The notes under the pieces are model-generated. The model had not been told where the DNA came from, ran no database searches, and saw nothing but the letters and a program-made list of their open reading frames with translations. The translations under genes and the position numbers were made by a program. A DNA stretch of 64,000 nt from Lichina pygmaea (lineage: Eukaryota > Ascomycota > Lichinomycetes > Lichinales > Lichinaceae): assembly GCA_963422465.1 (NCBI GenBank), contig OY730172.1:3038001-3102000 (forward strand). The letters run 5' to 3'. Below are positions 47,442 to 58,625 of the stretch, piece after piece. Within the stretch, counting starts at the first letter, position 1. The number at the start of each line of letters is the position of its first letter.

Positions 47442-49757
47442 TCACACCGCTTCCGCTACCTGCTTCGCATCAGCCGCACCCACGACGGTATTTGCACCAG
47501 CATCTGTCACAACCGCCTTCTTCTCCTCGGCCCCATTCCATAGTCGCGGTAGACCGCGAGCTTTGTTGAGCAGCCGTCGCAGTGAGAGGTACTTCTCGAA
47601 CAGCGACAGTTTGAGCTCGACCCGGATGTACGCAACCCAGGCGTGCATGAAGCGTCGTATGTTGCCGTGGAGCACCCCGCCCTGTTGACCGATCATTTCC
47701 ATCTCCTCCTCGAACACCGTCCGCATGCAGTAGCGGGCCAAGATCAAGAATGTTCGCAGTGGGCCTTGTCGTGTTTGCAGATTCTCATCGAGACTTCGAG
47801 CTGTGGGGCGTGGTTGGTTAGTTTAGAGAAGGCCGGAATAGGAAATAGAGCAGGTGACGGTAGAAGGGATATTGAGCTTACTGAGATCGTTTGTCTTGAG
47901 GATGAGAAGAATGATTCCTTTGGTAAAATGTTAGCAGGAGGCGGACGATGGGCTAGGCACGCAACATACGTGGAACTTGGCCAAGCATCTGGACCAGCTG
48001 CGTCAGGACGCCCTCGTCCAGAGCCTTGGTGATTTCGTCCTTCTCGCGCTGCGTCCGCGGCGCGGTGACCGATTTAGTGATGACCTTGTAGTCTCTGCCC
48101 GTGATCGCACTCGCAAACAAGGAGAACTAAACCAATGCGGATGAGCCAAGCGACCAGAGACAGATTACCATCATGGTGCTACCTTGTCAGGTCCAATCCC
48201 AGCAACCTCGTAGGCATATTTGCGCATGCTCGCCTCGTCCGCCTCGATGACGGCCAGCCAGAGCTTCGCGTACGATCGACGGACCTGCATCGGGATATCA
48301 CGATAAAGACCGTGATCGTAAAGGATGATGTCAAAGTTCGGCTTTCGTCGTCGATAATTCCTCCTGATCGCGATATTGCCGCCGTGCGGATCACAGTGCA
48401 GCGGGGCGTCTTTGCCAAAGATCATCTCGTTGAAGATGCGGGACAGAGTGGCAGACACCTCGTCGCGGTCGATCCCGTTTGTGTCGAGATACTCGAGGTC
48501 GTCGAAGCGGTAGCCGGTCAGATATTCCATCACTAGTATGCGTTTCTGTGACCAAATGACTTTCGAGAGCTCAGCATGGAACCGCGAGATCTGATGACTA
48601 GCCCGATGACGGCCACTCACCACTCGGTATGACCAACGCCGGCTCGTCTATATGGCTAAAGTACTCCCTCGCTCGAACGGCATTGTTGCCCTCTCGCTCG
48701 AAATCAAGCTCCTGGGGCAAGGACATCTCAAGCTCCTCGGAGAGCCAGTGCAGATCGTAGTCTGGGAAGAACCTTCTCAGTGACGAGAAGCCGAACCGGA
48801 TCAGAGCCAGGTCCAACGGCACCCACTCCTCCAACGCCGGATGTTGCACCTTGACCGCCACCTTCTGTCCCGTCGCCTTGTAGGTTGCGCGATGTACCTG
48901 CGCGAGGGAAGCCGCCCCGATGGGTAACTGCTCAAAGTCCGAGAACATATCCGCAATGGGTCTCCCAGTGTCTTTCAGGAACATCTGCTCGATCGACGGA
49001 AAGGAAGACACGGGACATTTGTCCTGGAGCGGGATGAAGGTCGAGGTCCACTCTGGGGGTAGAAGATAGTTGAGGCTGCTCAGATGCTGTCCTAGCTTGA
49101 TGAAGATAGAGCCATTGGTTTCCATGGCTCGCAATGCCCGCTCGGCACATCTCTTATGGCATTGCCTCAGTGCGATTTTCCTCGCGCCTTCATCAGGGTA
49201 TTTCCCACCGAGCATTACGCGGTAGCTGCGAGAAGAGAAGATTAGCCCCAGGACATGTGGAAAGAGATCCTGGCCACCAACTCGTTCATGCAGATTGCTA
49301 GAACGGCCACCACCCGTCCAGCTCTTACAACAGCCCCGAACCCATGACGAATCTCATCGCGGTAAGCCAGAGCAGTGCCACCAGCAATTCCAACTAGAGC
49401 CGTCAACACGACAGACTTGCCGGGTGTCTGCGCTCGTCCGGTCCGGCCAGTAGTCTGCCCAGCATCGGAATGCAGTATCCGTCCCTCTATGGGGAAGCCG
49501 GAGCTCGGCGCAGCATGAAGTCTCCTCGTCTGTATCTTTGCAGATACCGCCGTGCTTTGTCGAGCACCCACGACACTGCCGCGGTGTTGTAGAAACCATC
49601 TCAAGTGACCCCTGCTCTGCGCAGCATCGAAGCGGAGCCTTCTGTTCTGTACGGGCAAGGGAATTCCATTGCCGGTGGCACGACATCGAAAGCATATCCA
49701 GGGTAGTGCTGACGGCCTGAGCAGACTGCGAGCCCTTGCGGATCCGATGCTCTTCAT
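47442..49757 (-). CDS. MCP2: Mitochondrial ABC1/ADCK1-family kinase-like protein
   Basis: Six exons are predicted: 49757-49282, 49225-48621, 48559-48183, 48126-47970, 47917-47882 and 47800-47442, giving 669 aa. The N-terminus is Arg-rich, as in mitochondrial targeting, followed by a membrane span (VVLTALVGIAGGTALAY). The atypical kinase core has KLGQ at 202-205, the Ala-rich loop PIGAASLAQVHRA, VAVKVQHP, HCDPH at 415-419 and DHG (for DFG) at 442-444. Those features and the LFASAITGRDYKV block fit yeast Mcp2/Cqd2 and animal ADCK1, which affect coenzyme Q distribution and lipid homeostasis at the inner membrane. HCDPHGGN has Gly where many members have Pro. Donors GTTGGT and GTGAGT were set by frame joining. 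Confidence 0.9.
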
Positions 49758-50819
49758 CCTCTATTTCCGCATCGACTCATCGAGGTGGTTGATGGTTGGT
49801 GAGGAGCTGTTGCAATCCTGCTACGGTTTCTGATAATGGTAGTGGGTCGTAGTGGGGGATATAGGCCCTTTGATGGAACCTTCTCGGCCCCGGATAGGCT
49901 ATATCGTACGTAGGCTTATATGGCGTGCATGGCTCTAATCTATGACGATTACGTACCCGTGAGCGTCATACTAAAACTTATATTGATTGAAAAGTCAGTC
50001 CTGCCTTCTTGGTGCCTTCAGTGTGTGCTGGCACTGGCTCCGGCTCGAAGACTAATGAAGTGTCGGAAAGTACGGAAAGCTGGTACGGTACGGAGTAGAG
50101 CTCGGCCTAAGTTAAGTCGCAACCGGAGCGACCATGCAGCCGCTGCAGGGACGAGAACTCTTCAACGGCTCACCAACATGCGGCACTTGCTACGGTGTGT
50201 TCAAAGAGTGATTGAACTACGGAAGTAGCTAATTCTATCAGTCATGTTTCTATGTTGCTGCAGCTCTAGCTGTAGTAATACTCATATACGTGTATAGTCA
50301 TGACAGGAAGAAGGCAAGGAGTGATGTCCCTCTCTCCCAATGCGATATTGTAGCGTATCCCCTCGTCCACGTGAATAGAATATCTCAGATCGCTACTCTC
50401 CCTCGCCACAAACCCCAATCACCAACACCCTTCTCCGGGGGTACCTGCATTCCGAGGATGACGGAGAGAGGCTATGCCCTGCCCCCACAGCAAGAGGATG
50501 ATGTACCTCGCTCGCATCGAAATGCTCTGGGAGGAATGACCATCAAAACGTGCCTTTCCCGGCATCATTTCCAAACTCTTCTCATGGGCATCTGTATTGT
50601 CTTCGGACTGGGTCGTAGACATAGTGTATCATGTATGACGTGGGGCCAAAGAACAGTGGGTTAAGCATGCGAAGAAGGAAGAATGATAAGATGTCGTCTG
50701 TGTTTTATCGTCAGATGGTGCTGTGCGACGTTCTCTTGGTTCGTAAAAGAAGGCCCCTTCCTCCGGCTTCGAGGGGCAGGGCCTACTGCGCTGTATCTAG
50801 GATCGGCAATGAGAAGCTG
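49758..50819. other. Intergenic between MCP2 promoter and SEPH 3' end
   Basis: No gene is seen. Frames of 60-124 codons have no features. Confidence 0.55.
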
Positions 50820-53800
50820 TTACTGCTGTTGTTGCTGTCGCCGTCGAGGAGGAGATGTGATGCGAGAGACCGGCGTAACAGGCATCTTGTTCTCATGTTT
50901 CTCCGACGCCGGGCCGAGTGACAGTCTAGCTAGACGGTGAGTGGACGTCGTGCGGGGTAACCTGCTCTTCCCGACGTTGCTAGGCGCGGGCGACTGAGGG
51001 GCGGTCGAATTGAAACCCGCGCTCGTCTTCTTCTCCAAAGGCCCTTCCCGGCTGGTGGGTCGATAGTTCATCTTGGCGCCGTTGGCGAAGCTAGAACCGG
51101 TCTGCGACCTCCTCTCGTACGCGTCGAGGAAGCTATTCGACAACGAGGGTCGGCCGAGCGGGGTGGTGGGCAAGAAAGGAGAGTTGCCGGGAAGGATGGA
51201 CGAGCAGCTCGAGCTGGTCCGCCGGGACCGACGTCGTCGGCCGGCGCTGTTGTAGTGCTGGTCCCATTCCACCGCCGACTTGACCAGCTCGCTGGCCATG
51301 TTGCGAACCAGCACGGCCGGGTCGCTCTCGGCGAGCCGTTGGATGGCGTCGAACAGCCCGTACTTCTGAAGCAGACCGCCCTGCTCGTCGTTCGAGTCGC
51401 ATATGCTGCGGATGATCCTCAGCAGGTTCAGACGGATCACGGCCTTGTTGTGGCCAAGCTTCTGGAGGATCCGGGAGAACAGATCCGGTCGACCCAGCGA
51501 CTGGGCCACCAGCGGGCTGAGACGAAGTAGCTTCTGGAGCGGCTCGAGCAGGTTCTCGAACGCGTTGGCCTTGGATGTGCTGAAGCATTGGACTACGGCT
51601 TCCATGAAGCCGCTGCGCAGAAGGTGCTCTTCCACCTTCGCCGTCTCTTCCTGGAGCCTTGAAGATCGTTAGTTCGACCCCCCCAACCACCATCGAGCGC
51701 GCGTTCGTCGGGATTGTCAACGTACCATATGTAGATTGCATCCAGGGCCGTCACCTGCCAGTACGGGTCGGCCAGCAGCGAGATGTAGAATGGTAGGCCC
51801 TTGTTCTGCCAGAGGATCTTCCGACCCACCTTACCTGAGCTGGCCATGTCGCAGAGGATGGGAAGAGCAAACTCCTTGAGAGGCCTCTCAGTCTTGACGA
51901 TGCGTTGCAGCAGCGGGATGAGCCCGTTGAGCGCAGCATCCTCCTGCCTCGTCTTGCTCAGACGGCATAGGTTGTACATAGTGTTCAAGACCTGGTTGGA
52001 GATCTCCCGGAAGTGCGGTTCCTTCATGCTGGAGCTCAGCAGATCCGTGAGCACCTCGATCGCGTTGGAGTTCTGCAGCGCGTCGAGCGTGGTCGACAAC
52101 ATCGAGAGGTTCTTGATGAACTTCAACATCGTAATCTGATGCGGCGGAGACATTCGTTTCAGGTCCTTTAGCACGCCTGTATGGATTAAGGGGGTCAGCG
52201 ACTGCCCAGCTGGTTGTCGGAGCGCTACTCACGTTTCAGAACCATTCGATCTGCCACCATCTCCTTGACGTGGTTCTCGGCCTGGGAGAACAGGAAGAAG
52301 ATGTTGACGATCCGTCCCTCGCAAAGCTCCGCCAGCTCGCCCTCTTCGTCGAGGACCCGATTGAGGACAAGCGACAGCGGGTAGAGGACCGAGCTGCGCG
52401 AAAAGATGCGACAAAAGTCGTTCTTCGGTGTTGGCCCCTTGTCCGTCGTCGGCATCAGTCGATCACGAGTGGCGCTCGGGCCGAGAAAGCTTGCACGCAC
52501 CTGCAGCTCGAACACGCTCCACACGCCGTTGACGCCGATCAAGACGAGGTCCCGTTCGGCCTCGTAGTCTTCCTCGAGGAACTCGACCAGCACGTTCAGG
52601 CCGCCGCAGCTGACAAACATCTGCAGGGTCAGCGTCGATGTCTGATACATCTGCCTGACGAACGCCGCAGCCTCGAGCCTGATCTCGCTCGGGTATTTCT
52701 TCGAGGCGAACTTGGAGATGATGGGTATGCCGCCGACGAAACAAAGGTTCTCCTGGATCTCAACATTGCTGAAGACGATCTGGAAGGACGGTCAGCTTCC
52801 GCAGCGTCGAGATGTTTTGTCTCCACATGGAACGTACTGCGTTGACAATCTTCAGCAGCCGGACGATGACGTCTCGGCGCGTGCACAATTCTAGCACCTC
52901 GAGAATTGGAAGCATGCCGTGAGCGCTGATGATGATGCCCTTCAGATCGGGCGTGTCCGATAGAATATCGATCTGTGTCCACGTCAGACCAGACTCTCCA
53001 CAGCCAGCGACGTGCGGTAGACGGTAGGGCCCACCAGCTGCTCCGATAGGTCGGCCAGGGTCTCATCCGACTGAGTCGTCTTGAGCGAGCCAACCAGGCT
53101 CTCAACCTGAGCACATAGCCTCGCGTGCTTGTCTCTGGCGATGTTGGCTTGGAGATCTGTGATCCGTTCAGCAGGGCGTACCGAGCGGCGCCGAGTGCCG
53201 GTGACCAACCCATCTCATCGAATCCTTCTTCCAGCTCGGCGAAGGGATCATCCTCGTCGTCCTCGTCACCAAGCTGTCCGCACGTCGACTGTCAGCCGGT
53301 GCAGAAGGGTGGAAGGGGGGCCACTCGACGATGCGGATCTCACCCAAGAGTTGTTGGACAGCTTGGAGTTCAGCATCAGCGTGTTGCGGTCAGAGTTGCT
53401 GTCGCTGCCCGCCTTCTCGACGATGCGGTCCTCCTTGCCGAAGATGTCGGAAAAGTCTTCATCTTGCTCATCTTCGGCATATCTCTGGATCTCGAGCTCC
53501 GATCGGGTTCGCCGCATGGACGAGTCATTTCGCTCGTACACAGCGTCGGGTGGGTTTCGAACGCTTCCGCCCGCAGGTGCGTTGCGGCTCGACCGAGGCA
53601 GACGCTTCAGATCGGACGGATGAAACAGGCGTGGTGATAGAGAGTCGTCATTCTTGAAGGTCGCGCATCTTCGTCAGCCCGCTGCGAGGAAGCCGGCAGT
53701 GTGAGAGAGAGAGAAGAGGAGGGCGTCACTTTACGCACCCTCAATACGCCAACCTTCTGCTCAAACGCACCATCGGAGGGTGGAATCAGGTCCGAGTAAT

Positions 53801-55828
53801 CCTCGACCGACTCTTCGCGGAAGAGTGCCGTAGGCCGAGAGGGCAAGGGCAGGGGCGGGGTGGCCGGCCGCGGCCTGGGCGGCGTCAGCGGTCGGGCCCT
53901 GGCTGGCCTGAGAGCTCCTCGCCGAGGCGAAGAGGGAGCGACGTGGATGTCGGGCTCCTTTCCGAGATGCGGACGAATCGTCAGGAGCGGATCCGTCTCG
54001 GTCGGGCGTGACGGGCTCCGGACGGTCAGGTCGCCTTCGAACTGGTCATCCCAGTTCTCCTTGTCGGAGACGTTCTCGGACGACGCAAAGAGTTTGAGCC
54101 GCTCGGCCGACAGCATGCCACCGAAGTGGTCATGCGGGCGTAGATGCTGCAGCTGGAGCGCGCTCGACGAGATGGACGAATCAAAGTCGTCGTCCCAGTT
54201 GTCATCTGCGGGTACCGATGAGCCATTGTGATGGCGACGACGATGACGACGACGATCTCGATGGTGGAACAGCGGAGGAGAATATGATCCCAGACACCAC
54301 TGACCTTGATGACCAGCCGGCGACCTAAAGGTCTCGGCGAGAGCTCGCGTCTTTGGCGGGGCCAAGATGGCCGGGGCAGCGGCCGGTGGGGTCTGGCTCG
54401 GAGTGGAACTGAGGCGTCCGGGGATCGGGCTCCCGGTCTGCGGACCCGACGCCTTCCGCAGCGAGTTCGCGTCGGGCGACTTCAGGGCGGCGTTCCACTG
54501 CTGCACGCTCTTGACGGCCTCGTCGTACTTGGGCGGGTTGGTCGGCACGATCGAGTCCGATCTCCGGGCGTTGACTATCCACGGATGCTTCAACAGCTTC
54601 CTGGCAGAAACGCGCAGGTTGGGATCTTTCTGGAAGCACTGCATCAAGAAGTCCCTCACGGCCTGGTCCGGCGGTCAGCACCTGTGCCGGCCAACCGGCA
54701 GGAAGGGAGAGGGGAGGGGTCCCCTCACCGGCGAGGCGCCTTCGGGAAGCGGCGGGTGATCGTCGTTGACGATCCGAAACAGCGCCGGCATCGGTTGTAG
54801 CTTGTGGTAAGGTGGTTTCCCCTCGAGGAGCTCGATGACGGTACACCCCAAGCTCCAGATGTCGGACGCCGTCGTGGCGCCGGACAGCTCGATGACCTCG
54901 GGCGCCATCCAGTACGGCGTGCCGACGACGCTGGACTCGTGCAGACCGGTCGCCTTCGTGGCCACGCCAAAGTCGGCCAGCTTGACCATGCCATCCTTCG
55001 TGGTCAGGATGTTGGCGCCTTTGATGTCTCGGTGGATGACACCCTGGTCGTGCAGGTAGAGAAGCCCGTGCAGCACCTGAGACATGTACAGGCCCACGAG
55101 ATTCTCGGGGAACTTGCCAAAGTTCTTGCAGATGGTATGGAGGGAGCCATTCTCGCAGTATCTAGTCGTCGCATCGGGTTAGCCGTGCGCGTCAGCACCG
55201 CGACAGCGCCGTTTTAGCATACTCCAAGATGATGAACAAGTACTCGACAGACTTGACGAAGCCTTGATATTTGACGATGTTGGGATGCTAGAGTGCTGAT
55301 GAGCGACGACATCACCAAAGAAGGGGTGACCGGCGAGGGGCACTGCGCGGAGCCGGCTTCACCTTCAGGTTCTTCAACAGGTCGATCTCGAGCTGCGGTC
55401 ACGTCGTCATCGTCAGCGCACGCGCCCCGAGCCACGCCAAAGCATTCACCTCCCACAAACCGAGTCCTCACCGTGATCGCTCTCAGCTCGCTCTTGGGCA
55501 GATCGGCCAATTTGACCTTTTTCACCGCCACGGTCTCGCCGGTCCCCCAATTCAGCGCCCGGTAGACCGACCCGAACGCTCCCTTTCCCAGGCAATCCCC
55601 CAGTTGCTGTTGCGCGCCGTTCCACACCGGTCAGCCAAGCGTTCTCATCCGACGAGCTCGAGGGTACACCAGGGTACGAACGTAATCTTGAAGGCCCGTC
55701 TCGTCCGGGCTCGTGCGCGCCTCTCCATCCTTCGTTGGCCTGTCCTGGTCCGCATCCTTCGTCTTGATGGCACTCTTGGACGGATCCCTTGCCGCCCTAC
55801 TTGGCGGGCCATGGACGTGGGACGGCAT
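50820..55828 (-). CDS. sepH: Septation initiation network kinase SepH (Cdc7/Cdc15-like)
   Basis: Fifteen exons are predicted: 55828-55682, 55606-55472, 55392-55363, 55287-55223, 55161-54729, 54662-54305, 54205-53739, 53652-53344, 53273-53210, 53156-53035, 52972-52838, 52779-52501, 52437-52233, 52176-51726 and 51657-50820. They give 1345 aa, close to A. nidulans SepH. All phases join. The STE-type kinase domain has GKGAFGSV near 56-63, VAVKK, HRD at 169-171, DFG at 189-191 and [11 protein letters not shown] disordered acidic/proline region and a C-terminal helical-repeat (armadillo-like) part follow, containing [20 protein letters not shown]. The product acts downstream of the Spg1-type GTPase at spindle pole bodies to trigger septum formation. 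Two introns (99 and 63 nt) keep the frame if retained. The protein ends in five Gln. Confidence 0.94.
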
Positions 55829-58625
55829 GATCACCGACGTAGCTGGCGCTGGTGCTGGCGCTCGCAGGCGAATTCAGCAGCGACGATCGGTCGGTCCGCT
55901 TCATCCCACACTCCATTCGACCAAGGACGCAGCCGGCTGGCGTCGCCGTGGTCATCCAAGCGTCGCGGGGCGCTTACACCAACGCTCTCGCCCTCGTCGT
56001 TCGTCTGCCGCTCGTCGCCGTCTTCGGCTCCGGTTCGATGCTATCGCAATCGTAGTCCAGTCGATCTGATATGCATCCGCGACGGCGGAGAGGGACTCAA
56101 CGCACGGGCACACGCTTCGGTCCAGACCCGAGCAAAATTTCGGGGTCGCCGCGGCGGGATCCAGTGCGGGAATAGCGAGAGCTAATGCAGTATCCGCTTT
56201 CCTGCTGTATCAGTGCTCCGGTCACGGTCACGGTCACGGTCACGAGTGGGTAGAAAGGGCCTTGTTTCGTTTTGAGACGGTGGCATTCGCTTCTCATACG
56301 GTAACGAACCCTGCTGAGGCTGCTGCTGTCGATGCTGTCGTCGCTGCTCGCGCTGCTACGTACAGTATGCAGCAGTATGCAGCGCACAACTGCTGCAGCA
56401 TCAGAAGGAAAAGCCGCGACGTCGTGGACCAATCAATTCTTGAATTTCGATATTCAATCTGTCAGCCAATCAGAGCGGTTTGTTTTTGCTACTTAGTCAT
56501 CCAACCCTTTAAGGCTGATTTGGATTGACCTGCGGCCAAGCCATTTAGCGACCTTGAAATTCACCACTTACTAACGTTTCATAGCGGCCCGAAAAACCTG
56601 TACGAGTAGAGACTGAGGTCACCAGTCGGACTCTTGATCGTTCAAAAGTAAAGAGACTTGGCATTGCATCCAAACCGCAGACAGCATCTCAGGAGCTCTG
56701 CTGAACCAGAAATGGCTTCTCGACTTACAGTATCAGTACATACGTAAAGACGTATCCTCGCAGGCTCCCCGAGATCCGATACAGTACGTCCGTACTCCGT
56801 ACATACGTTACATACGTAAGTGTCGGTGGTACTCGCAGCGCTGTACGTCCGTGTACTCGTACGTACGGGGCAATGCTGCCACGAGATTCCCTTCATTGTC
56901 ACAAGTTTACGAAGAAGTGGACGTATTGTACGACGGACAGTTACTGTGGTACCCCCCACTATGCACCTAGATTACTTCGGTGCCCCCCCACATAAATCAG
57001 TACATGCACTTTGCCGAGCCACACCATATAAAGCTAGGTATCTCTTCAAGTCAAGCAAGGTATAAACTTCATAGGTCCTGGTAGCATCACACAGGGTACA
57101 TTCTTCGGTCGAATCTTTTTCCTAGTCACATAAAATGCCTAGCTCTAGGTCTATCAAGTCAGATCTTAATTTCGATGTCATATATGGCATTTTCGGTGTT
57201 GTGGGAACTTTGTCAGTGGTGTGGAGTTGGGCGATCGGTGGGTGATGCCCCAAAAGTTTAGTAGTACTTAGTTCTTCTAGGGTGTGCCACGAAACTAGAA
57301 GTATCTATGCTAAGCGAAGGGGGCATGGAAGTAAGAGGGGGCACCGAAGTAAGATACGTACATAGAGGGGGGTACCGGAGTAATTGTCCGATTGTACATG
57401 TTGGCATGGTACTTAATTTTGAGCCGCATCTCAATGCTGGTATGACACACGTTGCCTCGATATGGCGTCGCTGAACATCTCCATACTTACCCGTGCCGAG
57501 GGGGGTATGGAGTGCCCCCCCTTGGCGCGGGTATGACATATCCGGCCCACAATGCGGCTCAACAAAGTGTCCGGCTACGTACGTGTCTACGTGGTGCGAT
57601 ACCTCTCGTTGCAAGAAAGGAACCAGATGAGTCATTTGATTACGTGAGCGACACCAAGGCACACGGTACAAGGGTACGAGAGTACTCGTACATACGTACT
57701 TTCGTGCGAACGTAGACCACACGCGTCAAGACGTGACCGGGCGACGGATGCACAACATGGAAGAATCGTCCAAGGAAGCATCGCCAGGCTCGGCTACCTG
57801 AAACGCAGTCCCACAGAGCCTCATCTGCTGGCCAGAGCCGCAAGTATCCCGTAGCTTTAGTAATCATCAGATACGTACTATACGTACGGAGTACGTACGT
57901 ATAGTGTCGCGACACAAGTCTGTGTGCGCCTCTACATGCTGTTGGTCGTAGTGGTCATAAGTAATATGACAATGGCAACGTTTCTTGTGGGTATCGAAGT
58001 CGCATTACTAATAGTCACATGAACGCATCCAAAGTCGATTTTAAATGGGGTCTTAGACAGACTTGTGTTATATCACTGTACCTTCGTGCAGTACGTACTG
58101 CTGTACGTATGTACGTACTACGATGACCACGTCTTGACATAAATCCCATCGACTTGCCACTCCTCGTCAACGTATGAGCGTATTTCGGATTTCGCTCGTT
58201 CTTGACCGAACACGGCCCTGGTCGACCTGATCCTTCCCCTAGGACTGACTAGTCGACTTTCTGCCTCGCTGTCTCTCCTGCAGTTGCCGCTTCGTCGCTC
58301 TCCACTTCCGAGACGCGCGAATCCCGTCTGTCGGACGAGTCAAGACGTTCATCTCCTCCCATTCTAAACTTAGGACGTGCTTCCCACCTAGCCCCTTACG
58401 GCATAAGCTTAGGCGCGCCTGATGGGACGATCATAAGTGCGACAGCCTCTTGTTTCTGCCCGTCCTTCAAACAGCGACTGCGCTTCGTTGCTCGTCTCTC
58501 AGTTCGATCTCCGCCGTCTATCGCTTGAGTTCTTCTCCTTTTCATCATCATCACCACCACCACCACCATCGTCATCGTCGTCCCAGCCATATCGACATCG
58601 TCGGTATCGTCATACAAATTCAGCC
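55829..58625. other. 2.8-kb intergenic region with palindrome clusters
   Basis: Nothing is supported apart from a short membrane-peptide frame listed separately. A CGGTCA repeat lies near 56218-56245. GTACGTAC-like clusters occur at 56740-56880, 57650-57710, 57865-57905 and 58085-58120. The left 300 bp should be the SEPH promoter. A pyrimidine-rich stretch and CAC/CAT-repeat at 58530-58580 precede the next gene. Confidence 0.5.
57135..57245 (+). CDS. Possible 36-aa membrane peptide or orphan first exon
   Basis: The ATG opens a 36-codon frame. A polar start (MPSSRSIKSDLNFD) is followed by a 20-residue hydrophobic span (VIYGIFGVVGTLSVVWSW). Its layout resembles the first exon of the gene at 62347 (short polar start, then IISTIFVASAVFIL). 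It may be a remnant or paralogous first exon, or chance. No downstream exon was found. Confidence 0.25.
   Translation: MPSSRSIKSDLNFDVIYGIFGVVGTLSVVWSWAIGG

Noticed and set aside
54306-54800. Plus-strand 164-codon frame
   Set aside because: Shadow of SEPH kinase exons, which have clear motifs on the minus strand.
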